From Streptomyces toxytricini (GTDB lineage Bacteria; Actinomycetota; Actinomycetes; Streptomycetales; Streptomycetaceae), in assembly GCF_014649915.1 (NCBI RefSeq), contig NZ_BMTY01000005.1:1-64000 (forward strand): DNA of 64,000 nucleotides, read 5' to 3'. The position numbers were made by a program, and so were the translations under genes. The notes beneath the pieces were generated by a model. It did no database searches, was not told the DNA's origin, and worked only from the letters and a program-made list of their open reading frames with translations. Positions 1-7,167 of the stretch are shown piece after piece; the first letter of the stretch is position 1, and each line of letters begins with the position of its first letter.

Positions 1-300
1 CCCGCGGAGCGGGACCCCTAGCGCTGCGCGCTAGGCAGGGACGGCCCCCGCTTCGCCGGGGGCAAGTGACGGAGCGTCACCGCCCCCGCTGCGCGGGGGC
101 GTTCCGGTCCGGCTGCGCCGGACCGGAACCGGGTTCCGCTGCGCTCCACCCGGAGGGCCGGGCGCGTGCCGCGCCCGGGGCCCGCTGCGCGGGCAGCCGG
201 CTGCGCTCAACCGGCCCCGGCGGCTCAACCCGGTGCATCACCTGCGGTGCTGTATAGAATCCCGGATTCGAGCACACCCCCTCCGCTGCGCTCCGGGGGC
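1..300. repeat. Linear-replicon telomere: terminal palindrome array
   Basis: The first 13 bases are CCCGCGGAGCGGG, the archetypal first palindrome of streptomycete telomeres. More hairpins follow almost without spacers: 17-35, 45-62, 66-80 (loop GAG), 81-101, 101-129 (13-bp perfect stem), 129-153, 155-183, 181-193, 196-215 and 277-299. Most carry a TGC triloop inside GCTGCGC. In known streptomycete telomeres such palindromes fold in the 3' single strand and are patched by a terminal protein covalently bound to the 5' end. The orientation fits a left end with base 1 at the extreme terminus. The array runs straight into the first gene. What is seen is the repeat; covalent linkage and linearity are inferred from the family. 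Confidence 0.9.
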
Positions 301-435
301 GAAGCCGGCAGTGGGGGGCGAGTGGCGGCACAGGCCCAGCGGACCCCGCTGCCGAGACGAGCAGACCGAAGCGCTCGCGGGAACACAGCTGCTGAGCGTG
401 CATCAATCCACGACCCAGGATCAACCCTGGAATGG

Positions 436-1125
436 ATGCGCGACGCGACTCCGCGCTTCATCGAAATGCGGGTCATCAACAACAACAACAACGCAGTCCC
501 CCACCAGCTGAGCCTTTACTTCCGCGTGGAGAATCTCTACCTGGAGGGATTCACCACAAACGGCCGCAATTATCGCTTCACGGATCCCAACCAAGACCTG
601 GTGACCGAATTCCAGAACTATTACGGAGCTCCGGGCGGCTACCTGTGGCAGACCCTTCCGTACAACGGGGGATACGTCGATCTGGGGGCAACCGCAGCCG
701 TCCGCGGAGCAGCTGAGTGGCACTCCTACAACGTCACCTCGTACATCGATTCGATGATCGCCACGAGGGACGGCAATGTCTGGGACGCGACGCGCAGGCG
801 AGCAATGGCCAATATCATCGCTGCCACTTCGGAAGCGGCCCGGATAGACTGGATCCGACTCCGCATTACGATGGTCATCCGACATGGCGCTCATGATGAC
901 GGCCAGGGCAGGCAGACCACCCTGGGCGGGTTCGGGGTGGCCCTGGAAAACAACTGGGGGCGACTTTCCCATCTCGCCGCCCGCGAACTCAATGGCACAC
1001 TCCGACCTCAAGATGCAGTGAACATCGGCGGTACATGGTACGAAAACCTTCACCATTTCCGAAATGCCGATCACAACAGGCAGCAGCTCGCCCCTTTCAT
1101 GATCCTGTATGGTGCCGTCGGCTGA
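436..1125 (+). CDS. Ribosome-inactivating protein (rRNA N-glycosidase, ricin A/Shiga-toxin A fold)
   Basis: Family members remove one adenine from the sarcin-ricin loop of large-subunit rRNA. From ATG 436 the product has 229 residues. The active-site helix reads SEAAR (about 132-136), identical to the ricin motif holding the catalytic Glu and Arg. ENNWGRLS (about 171-178) matches the conserved Trp block, and NLYLEGF (about 33-39) matches the first substrate-stacking Tyr region. A second Tyr is plausible near 98. The frame is open upstream through the palindromes. GTG 322, preceded by a G-rich stretch, is an alternative start. Neither start gives a signal peptide or the usual first helix of the fold, so the 5' end may have been lost when this DNA joined the telomere. 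No immunity gene is adjacent. The family call is firm; the start and activity are uncertain. Confidence 0.85.
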   Translation: MRDATPRFIEMRVINNNNNAVPHQLSLYFRVENLYLEGFTTNGRNYRFTDPNQDLVTEFQNYYGAPGGYLWQTLPYNGGYVDLGATAAVRGAAEWHSYNVTSYIDSMIATRDGNVWDATRRRAMANIIAATSEAARIDWIRLRITMVIRHGAHDDGQGRQTTLGGFGVALENNWGRLSHLAARELNGTLRPQDAVNIGGTWYENLHHFRNADHNRQQLAPFMILYGAVG

Positions 1126-1203
1126 TCACCTTCGCGGCCACCAGTAACAAAATTCCCGGCGACACAACCTTCTGAGGACACCACCACTGGTCCGGGAACG
1201 CCT

Positions 1204-1244
1204 TGATGGGTCGGGTTTCTGGAGATCGGGAGCCCGGCCCATCA
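1204..1244 (+). terminator. Inverted repeat downstream of the RIP gene, possible terminator
   Basis: Arms 1204-1215 and 1233-1244 pair over 12 bases with one G-T wobble and a 17-base loop, 79 bases after the RIP stop. There is no T-tract, which is usual for streptomycete terminators. It could also be the end of an old mobile element. Confidence 0.4.
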
Positions 1245-1420
1245 GCGTTATGGGATTCAATTCGGGAAGCGTTACTCCGTGATGGCCCTGACAGGAGACA
1301 GCGAAAGCGCAGAAGCCGGCGGGGCGCGGCCAGGGGCCGGGTTCGGCCATCCGTGCCGCGGTGGCCGCGGGTGGCGGGCGAGGGGGCCCGGCCCCGTGTG
1401 AATGCGGCAAGAATATGGGC

Positions 1421-1972
1421 ATGAGCACGTCACCGGCGAACCAGCCGTACCAGCCGTACCCGCCCCACCAGGGCCCGCCGTGGCAGCCGTACGGCGGCCT
1501 GCCGCCCCACGCCCCCCGGCCGCGGCGCGTGCCGCACCCCGCCGGCCAGACGCGGCGGCTCCTCGCCACCACGCTGGACCTCGCCCTCGCCATCAGCGTC
1601 CCCTACGTCCTGGCCGGCGGTGAGGAAGGCCGCCCGCTCACGGCCCTCGCCGTGCTCGCCGCCGCCTCCTTCTTCAACCAGGTGATCCTGACCGCCCTGT
1701 TCGGGGCCAGCACGGGCAAACTCCTCACCGGAATCCGCGTGATCCGCGCCGCCGACGGGCGGCGCCCCGGCTTCTGGCACGCCGCGTACCGATGGCTGTG
1801 CGGCCTGTGCTGGCTGCCCCTCCAGCCGTACTACGGCCTGCGGGCCTTCTTCCGCGGCCTGGGTGGCGGCGGGCCCGCCCGTGGAACCGTCACCGACAAC
1901 GACGACGGCGAGCTCTACCACGCCGACCTCGCCGGACTGCGGTACGCCCGCCGCGCCGACCTCGCGGCCTGA
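1421..1972 (+). CDS. RDD family membrane protein
   Basis: Product of about 183 residues with unknown substrate. A Pro/Tyr/Gln-rich cytoplasmic N-terminus (PYQPYPPHQ-like, residues 8-45) precedes an RDD-type domain with helices near 50-70 and 75-100 and a charged Arg/Asp block. The segment GKLLTGIRVIRADG-like near 105-118 is typical of RDD proteins. The C-terminus is hydrophilic with DNDDGELYHADL. ATG 1415 six bases upstream is an equally possible start; neither has a strong ribosome-binding site. It stands alone between the RIP gene and a 585-base gap. RDD proteins are common housekeeping membrane proteins in actinobacteria; some act as Na+/H+ antiporters, but nothing here shows that. Confidence 0.75.
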   Translation: MSTSPANQPYQPYPPHQGPPWQPYGGLPPHAPRPRRVPHPAGQTRRLLATTLDLALAISVPYVLAGGEEGRPLTALAVLAAASFFNQVILTALFGASTGKLLTGIRVIRAADGRRPGFWHAAYRWLCGLCWLPLQPYYGLRAFFRGLGGGGPARGTVTDNDDGELYHADLAGLRYARRADLAA

Positions 1973-2557
1973 CCCCTCAACGGGGCCGGACCGCCGTCAG
2001 AGACGGCTCGCCCGGCGCCGGACGAACGGCGCAGCGCGGCGCGGCGCGGCGGCAGTCGTGGTCCGCGCCTGCCTCGCAGCCGGCCTTGTCCGACGCGACG
2101 CCATCACCGGAATGCCACTCCGGAAACGGTCCGACCGCGGCCCCGCCGCGGCGCGCCCCGGTACCTGTTCCAGGCCGTTGGCATGGTGGCGTGCCCGTTC
2201 ACGGGCCACGAGGGCGGCGCGGGAACCGGCAGCCACGGCTGACCTCCGCCACCTGGCCGCGATTGCCCCGGCCGGGCCGCCGCGGATGGTGCCAGGCGAG
2301 GACGGGCGGTCAGGTGGTGCGGATGCACCGCAGGTGTGGCGGGGCGGTCGGTCCTGCGACCGCGTCGGGAGCCGACCCGTCCAGCCGAGTGCAGCGGAGC
2401 GGACCGGGTACCGCGAGGAGGAGGGTGTGGGGCCCCGACATCCAGGGGCCTGGCACTGGCGCCGACCGCCAGGCCCAATGGAAGCAAGGCCTCGGGAGGG
2501 GGCGCATCGGATCGGCCGGGCGTGTGCACCGGCTGCTTACCCCTCCAGGAGACACCC
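1973..2557. other. Gene-free stretch
   Basis: Open frames exist on both strands but none has a convincing ribosome-binding site, conserved motif or consistent third-position GC. The last 15 bases hold the CCAGGAGA ribosome-binding site of the next gene. No promoter or repeat could be supported. Confidence 0.4.
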
Positions 2558-3136
2558 ATGACCCGTACCAACCTCACCCAGCGTCTCGCCCTCCCCGGTG
2601 CCTGCAGAGCCCTCGCCGCCGGCGGAGCGGTCCTCCCCTCCACCGCCTCGGCCCGCGCCCGCCACGCCGCAGACAGCGGCCGTCCAGACGACCAGGGGGA
2701 TTCGGAGGGGCGCCAGATCGACAACAAGACGACCACGAGCACCACGTACAAGGAGGTCAAGACCACCCTGAATGACGGGCGGGTCATGGTCACCACCACC
2801 AAGACGGCAACCAAGACCACCAAGAACCATCAGGGCAAGGTCCTCAAGAAGGTCGTAACGACCACGAAGTACGTCGAGTTCCAACCCGCCCCCCAACCAC
2901 TGCTGAGGGGGATCGGACGTCGCGATCACCGATCAGCTCGTAATCAGGGAGCTTCCCGGCCTCGTACGCGGCCGGAAGGCTCCCGGACGGGACAAAACAC
3001 GTTTTCCCGGCGGGCTGATCCGGGATCCGGATCCGGGCCGCCTCGGCGGACCACACGGACAGCCTTCCGGTGCGCTCCGGGCAGTGGAGGCGGCGCCGAT
3101 GTTGCGTCGGGAACGGATTCCGCTCAGCGGCCTTGA
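2558..3136 (+). CDS. Small secreted Thr/Lys-rich protein, probably frameshifted near its C-terminus
   Basis: ATG 2558 follows a good AGGAGA site. The N-terminus (Arg3, Arg9, then a Leu/Ala-rich stretch to about 30, then ASARA) looks like a signal peptide. The mature part (about 50-110) is rich in Thr, Lys and Val with repeated TTTK/TTK steps and no known domain. After a run of six C near 2891 the frame continues with arginine-rich, low-quality sequence to 3136. A one-base slip in that run would end the protein near 2908, just before a hairpin at 2947-2984 that looks like its terminator. The true product is therefore probably about 115-120 residues. Function unknown. Confidence 0.5.
   Translation: MTRTNLTQRLALPGACRALAAGGAVLPSTASARARHAADSGRPDDQGDSEGRQIDNKTTTSTTYKEVKTTLNDGRVMVTTTKTATKTTKNHQGKVLKKVVTTTKYVEFQPAPQPLLRGIGRRDHRSARNQGASRPRTRPEGSRTGQNTFSRRADPGSGSGPPRRTTRTAFRCAPGSGGGADVASGTDSAQRP
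2947..2984 (+). terminator. Probable terminator of the secreted-protein gene
   Basis: GGGAGCTTCCCGGCC pairs with GGCCGGAAGGCTCCC across an 8-base loop, with one bulge on each arm. It lies inside the nominal frame of the preceding gene, which supports that gene ending earlier, near 2908. Confidence 0.5.
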
Positions 3137-3463
3137 AAGGTCCGGCAGGGTTACCGCCTTGCCCCAGGTGATGGCGGAAGACGAGGGCGAGTGCGTGTTG
3201 AGACCATCGCCCATGCGGAACGGACCGTGGTGCCCGCCCGTGATCTCGCTGAGGGATGTGTCGAGCTTCTCGTGGCGCCATGCCCGGCTCCTGGCTTCCT
3301 CCCACGCCGGATGTGCAGTCTTGGGGACCTGGCACGCGTGCAGGAAGCCCCGGAACTGGGCCGCACTGTGCGGTACTGGCTGCCTGGCACGATGCGGTGG
3401 GCCGTCCTTCGCGGCAGCACGCCGTACCCGCCGGCTCGCTACCCCCTGCTGGAGGCCGACCAC
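3110..3463 (-). pseudogene. Gene remnant of unknown function
   Basis: The minus strand shows strong codon-position GC bias in one frame between about 3463 and 3110, with a well-formed sequence (FRGFLHACQVPKTAHPAWEE near its start, then WGKAVTLPDLSRPLSGI). It lacks a clear start, and codon quality decays downstream in the same frame towards 2933. I do not recognise the family. It is most likely a fragment left by rearrangement in the subtelomere. Confidence 0.35.
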
Positions 3464-3509
3464 GGCGACGGCAGCCGCTGGGGGCCCTGCTGACCGCCCG
3501 TGAGACTAG

Positions 3510-3761
3510 GCGTACCCGGCCTCACGGTCTGGCTGGGCAGCCCCCGGTTCGAACGCCCGTACCGGACGGCTCGTCTGCGAGGACGGGCTGATCCTCACCA
3601 CACCCGTCGACGTCGGCGACTTCCCCGCGATCGGCCGACGTACCTACGCTCTCGCCTGGAACGCCGGGGAGCACCGGCTCGCGGGCTACCGGGAAATGGA
3701 CGTCGACGGCCGCACCATCTCCCGGTTCGAGGTCCACGGTGCCAGACAGCCGGCTCCCTGA
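3510..3761 (+). pseudogene. 3' fragment of an unrecognised gene
   Basis: From about 3561 to the stop at 3759-3761 the plus strand has clean coding bias (RLVCEDGLILTTPVDVGD, then REMDVDGRTISRFEVHG). Upstream in the same frame are stops at 3501 and 3507, and a neighbouring frame seems to carry the continuation, so a frameshift or a truncated 5' end is likely. The alternation of short hydrophobic and polar stretches suggests beta structure. Function unknown. Confidence 0.35.
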
Positions 3762-3808
3762 GACGCTTTTTCCATTGGCGCTTCGCTCCTCGTGCCGAGC
3801 ATGCCTTC

Positions 3809-4333
3809 TCAGGGGTGGGGGACGGGTTCCGCGCTGCGGCGCAGGGCGCGGGAGGCCAGGGCGTGGAGGAAGCGGACGTAGGGCGACCAGCGGGCGGGGC
3901 GGGAGACGGTGCCGGTGCAGGCGAGTTCGGCGCGGTCGAAGGCGTCCTCCATGCAGGCGTCGTGCATGGGGCGGAAGACCAGCGGCCAGGTGATCCGGGC
4001 CTGGCCGCGGGGGGACATGGTCAGGGTGTGGTGCAGGCGGGTGTGGTCCGGGCCGGCGGGCAGGACGGCCAGTTCGTGGAAGCCGTGGAAACCGCTGGGG
4101 CCGGTGAACTCGAAGCGGATCCACTGCCCCGGCACGTATCCGGCCACGGTATAGCGGACCGGTCCGTGACCACCCGCGACGCCGGGGCCCAGCGGGCGGT
4201 CGAACTCCATCGGCGACCAGTGGCGGCCGGGCCAGAGCCGGTCGTCTTCCCCGCCGGCCAGCGTGTCGATGAGTGCGCCCACCTCGTAGGCTTTTGCGGC
4301 CAGCAGGCGCTCGTGGACGTTGTAGACACCCAT
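3809..4333 (-). CDS. SRPBCC-like protein
   Basis: 174 residues from ATG 4333, which follows a strong GGAGGAG site. The pattern fits the START/polyketide-cyclase-like helix-grip fold. An N-terminal helix (residues 5-25) is followed by beta strands with GPVRYTVAGYVPGQWIRFE (about 57-75), a Gly/Phe-rich turn and HTRLHHTLTMSPRG (about 97-110). A long C-terminal helix carries FDRAELACTG. Such proteins bind hydrophobic ligands; the ligand is unknown. It is divergent from a TetR gene across 63 bases holding a palindromic operator, so it is very likely that regulator's target. Confidence 0.7.
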   Translation of the reverse strand: MGVYNVHERLLAAKAYEVGALIDTLAGGEDDRLWPGRHWSPMEFDRPLGPGVAGGHGPVRYTVAGYVPGQWIRFEFTGPSGFHGFHELAVLPAGPDHTRLHHTLTMSPRGQARITWPLVFRPMHDACMEDAFDRAELACTGTVSRPARWSPYVRFLHALASRALRRSAEPVPHP

Positions 4334-4352
4334 GCTCTCTCCTCCAGACGGT

Positions 4353-4395
4353 ATTGGAGACATGCCTCTAATAAATTGGAGGGTACTCTCTGTTT
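4353..4395. promoter_or_regulatory. TetR operator region between divergent genes
   Basis: ATTGGAGACATGCCTCTAAT (4353-4372) is a 20-base near-perfect palindrome, mismatched only by transitions at two paired positions. A second, looser copy (ATTGGAG-GGTAC-TCTC) starts at about 4375. Both lie between the SRPBCC and TetR starts. A TetR dimer bound here would cover both promoters. Confidence 0.65.
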
Positions 4396-4396
4396 C

Positions 4397-5071
4397 ATGG
4401 CGAGACCACCCCGCTTCGACACAGAGCAGCTCCTCGACGCCGCCGTCCGCCTCGCCGCGAGCGGCGGACCGGCCAGTGTGACGATGTCGGCGGTCGCCCA
4501 GGCCGTCGGGGCGCCAAGCGGATCCGTCTACCACCGCTTCAGCGGCCGCCCCGCCCTGCTCGCCGAGGTGTGGCTGCGCACGGTAGAGCGCTTCCAGGAG
4601 AGCTACACGGCTGTGCTGCGCAGCCACGACGACCCACCTCTCGCGGCGCGCGCGGCATCCCGGCACGTGATCGCCTGGAGCCGCCACCACCCCGAGGAGG
4701 CCGCCCTGCTCCTCTACGGCGCCGCCGACTTCGACCGCGCCCACTGGTCGCCGGAGCACACCGCACGCGCCGACGCCGGCAACCGCCGGACATTCACCGC
4801 CGTCCACGACCTCGGCGAGGCCCTCGGCGCCAACGGCGAACAGGCACGCGAGCGCATCACGCTCGCCCTGATCGACCTCCCGCTGTCCATCGTCCGCCGC
4901 CATCTCCGCGCGGGCGCGGAACTCCCCCCGCACGCAGAAGACCTCGCCGAGCAGTGCACCGCAGCCCTCCTTCCCCCAGGCACCGCTCCGGCGACCCCCG
5001 CGACCGGCAAACCGCCAGCCCGCGACAGCGGCCCGGAAGAACAGCACAGGGGTGACCGGGACCCCGTCTGA
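4397..5071 (+). CDS. TetR family transcriptional regulator
   Basis: 224 residues from ATG 4397. The N-terminal DNA-binding domain (about 8-55) shows the TetR pattern: LLDAAVRLAASGG, then VTMSAVAQAVGAPSGSVYHRF, where the recognition helix ends in the usual VYHRF. The C-terminal ligand domain is helical and ends in a Pro/Ala-rich tail with GPEEQHRGDRD. It is divergent from the SRPBCC gene and probably represses both genes through the palindromes at 4353-4395. The ligand is unknown. Confidence 0.9.
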   Translation: MARPPRFDTEQLLDAAVRLAASGGPASVTMSAVAQAVGAPSGSVYHRFSGRPALLAEVWLRTVERFQESYTAVLRSHDDPPLAARAASRHVIAWSRHHPEEAALLLYGAADFDRAHWSPEHTARADAGNRRTFTAVHDLGEALGANGEQARERITLALIDLPLSIVRRHLRAGAELPPHAEDLAEQCTAALLPPGTAPATPATGKPPARDSGPEEQHRGDRDPV

Positions 5072-5450
5072 AAACTGCGTGCCGGAGCACGCCTGCCCAG
5101 AGGCCGCCACCGGCTCCCGCTCCGGTGCCACGAGAGGCCACACCAGCACGCGAGCCGTGGCCTCCCGCCCTCGCCACCACGCCCGGGACAACGGCAGGAC
5201 GGCCTCGAAGGCCCATCCGCCGCTGCCGACCGCGGACCGGCCGCGCTCCTCATCTGCGGTCGGCCAGGAAGCCGGGATCGCCTCGCGCGCGCAGGGGGCC
5301 GGCCGGTCTTGGAAGACCGCGCTGACGACGGCGGCGGCTCGCTCGTCATTGCCGTCCAGGCCGTTCCACAGGGCGTGTCCGACCCCGGGCATGAACTGCG
5401 TGCGCTGACGGCCGGATGACGGGCGATGACCGCGGTCGCCCACTGGCGCA
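5072..5450 (-). pseudogene. Coding remnant of unknown function
   Basis: The minus strand from ATG 5392 downward has consistent codon bias (MPGVGHALWNGLDGNDERAA, then REAIPASWPTADEERG). The frame then runs without a stop into the antisense of the TetR gene, so its proper 3' end is missing. A neighbouring frame at 5450-5392 (AVIARHPAVSA) looks like its upstream part, implying a frameshift. No family recognised. Bases 5451-5745 hold nothing else supportable. Confidence 0.3.
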
Positions 5451-5745
5451 ACCGGGAGGAGCGCGTCCTGACGAAGCAACCGGGTCAGCAGATCCAGGCG
5501 GGGTGGGCGTGGAAGGGGTGGGCTCCCAGCGCCCGGGCAGGGGGCATTCCACTGGTCGTTGCACCACGTGGTGCAGGTACGTCCCACCCCGGACGGGGAG
5601 AGGCCACGGGCAGGCCTACAGCGTCCCCAAACCGCCCCGTCGTGGAACCCGCGGATCGTGCGCTGCGTGAAGATCATTAAGAGTGTGGGGGTTCGGCCGC
5701 TGTCGGCCTGGCACACGCCTGTTGTTGCGTTCTGAAGGGGGAACT

Positions 5746-6291
5746 GTGCTCGTCTGGATAAATGGCGCGTTCGGCAGCGGGAAGACCACACTCGTGGAGG
5801 AGTTGCGGTCACGCTGGCCGGATGCACTGGTGTTCGACCCTGAGATGATCGGTTTCGTGCTTCGGCGGATCGTGGACGTGCCGACCGGAAACTTCCAAGA
5901 CCTGACGCTGTGGCGCCGCCAAGTGGCCACCATGGCAATTGGTCTTGTCGAGGAGTACCGACAGCCGGTGCTGGTGCCCATGACCCTGATCGACCCGGCA
6001 CACGTCGACGAAATCTTCAGTGCCCTCAGGGAGTCGGGCGTGGAAGTGCTCCACTTCTTCCTGAAGGTTCCCCCGGAGGTTCTGGTCGAGCGCATCGACG
6101 GGCGGAGCTTCACGCCAGACGATCCTTCTCGGGACGAGCAGGTCCGCGCATGGTGCAAAGCACAGATCCCGGCATGCCTGGCGACTGCCGCCACACTCTC
6201 GCAGGACACCATCTTTTTGGATGGTGAACTGCCCTCGCACAAGCTGGCTGATGCCGTGCTCGAGCGAGCGAACAAGGTACCGGACCCGTAA
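5746..6291 (+). CDS. TmrB-like ATP-binding protein (AAA/nucleotide-kinase fold)
   Basis: 181 residues from GTG 5746, preceded by GAAGGGGG. The protein opens with a strand and Walker A motif (WINGAFGSGKTT, residues 4-15), in the WINGxFGxGKT form seen in TmrB-type tunicamycin resistance proteins and related P-loop kinases. Downstream are PEMIGFVLRR (about 30-39) and a LVPMTLIDP strand. VLHFFLKVPPEVLVERI (about 97-113) is typical of these kinases, and an Arg-rich lid-like region follows. The substrate is unknown; resistance is a family possibility, not shown. It is a single gene among remnants. Confidence 0.75.
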   Translation: MLVWINGAFGSGKTTLVEELRSRWPDALVFDPEMIGFVLRRIVDVPTGNFQDLTLWRRQVATMAIGLVEEYRQPVLVPMTLIDPAHVDEIFSALRESGVEVLHFFLKVPPEVLVERIDGRSFTPDDPSRDEQVRAWCKAQIPACLATAATLSQDTIFLDGELPSHKLADAVLERANKVPDP

Positions 6292-6357
6292 CGCTGCCGC
6301 CCGATGACCGCGGGGGTAGGGGCCAGATGAGCCTCCGTCATCAGGCGAGAGGACCAC

Positions 6358-6678
6358 GTGGACACGGAGCGGCCGGCCTCGGACGGTGGGCGGGCACATG
6401 CTGACGGAAGCCGCTACGCCTGGGCCGAGCCGCCCATCCAGGAGATGGTGTCGGCCATCACCGATGTCGCCAGCGCGCTGTCCACCCGCCGTCGAGAGGC
6501 CGCCGATTACACCGGCGCGCTCTGGGCCGCGCATCGGGGCTCCTCGCCGCCGAGGACAACGAGCTTCTGCACCGGCAGGTGTTCCTGGCCCACCACGCGG
6601 CCGGAGACGCGGACGCCCCCCGTGCAGCTGCCGAGCTGGCTTTATTCACGGGTTGTGGTTCTGGCACGACTTCCGTGA
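6358..6678 (+). pseudogene. Frameshifted remnant, unknown function
   Basis: The first frame has coding character over PPIQEMVSAITDVASALSTR and RREAADYTGALWA. After about 6530 the coding-like sequence continues in a different frame (AAEDNELLHRQVFLAHHAAG, then PRAAAELALF). One indel explains this. No family recognised. Confidence 0.3.
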
Positions 6679-6689
6679 AGCGGTCACGA

Positions 6690-7106
6690 CTAGTGATCAG
6701 AGGGAGTTTCGAGTGCTTGGAGGATCTGTCGCACTTCCTGGCGCCACTGGTCGGCGTCGGCGCTGTCCACCCAGCCGGTTGCCATTTCAGATCCGTCCTG
6801 GAGAACCCGATGCAGTGCGAGTCTCGCCGACGCCCGAAGGGAGGCCGGGAGTGCGGGCAGCGGTTGCCTGGGGCCGTCATCGGGGTCAATCACGATGGGG
6901 CTGTCCGGGAGGGTGCTGGCGACGAGGGCGCCAGCGGCAATGGCTTCGGCCCCGTCTCCGCCATCGACGCGTTCTCCCGAGTCGGTGACTCGGTGGAATG
7001 CCCGCTCCAGCACGTCAATGACCTGCTGGTTGGTGAGCCCCTCAAGTCCATCGACGAAGTCTGCGGCGAGGTCGCTGTCGAACGGGCCGGTTCCCCACGT
7101 TCCCAT
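6690..7106 (-). CDS. DUF4259 domain protein
   Basis: 138 residues. It begins MGTWGTGPFDSDLAADFVDG, the signature opening of DUF4259 proteins, followed by an Ala-rich helical body (GAEAIAAGALVASTLPDSP near 55-75) and a C-terminal ADQWRQEVRQILQAL helix. Family function is unknown; it is a small cytoplasmic protein common in streptomycetes. It lies immediately upstream of the ISL3 transposase on the map, with intact coding sequence. Confidence 0.8.
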   Translation of the reverse strand: MGTWGTGPFDSDLAADFVDGLEGLTNQQVIDVLERAFHRVTDSGERVDGGDGAEAIAAGALVASTLPDSPIVIDPDDGPRQPLPALPASLRASARLALHRVLQDGSEMATGWVDSADADQWRQEVRQILQALETPSDH

Positions 7107-7167
7107 GCATGGCTCCTGATATGGCTGTCTCGGACGAAGACATGGTTCCAGGAGCCACTGACATCGG

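Noticed and set aside
3809..6001. A 730-codon minus-strand open frame
   Set aside because: Only the part up to 4333 has a start, a strong ribosome-binding site and a domain; the rest is antisense to the TetR and TmrB-like genes, plus one remnant.
7111..7156. Inverted repeat GGCTCCTG/CAGGAGCC as an ISL3 terminal repeat
   Set aside because: Both halves lie on the same side of the transposase gene; no matching partner was found near 8815-8880.
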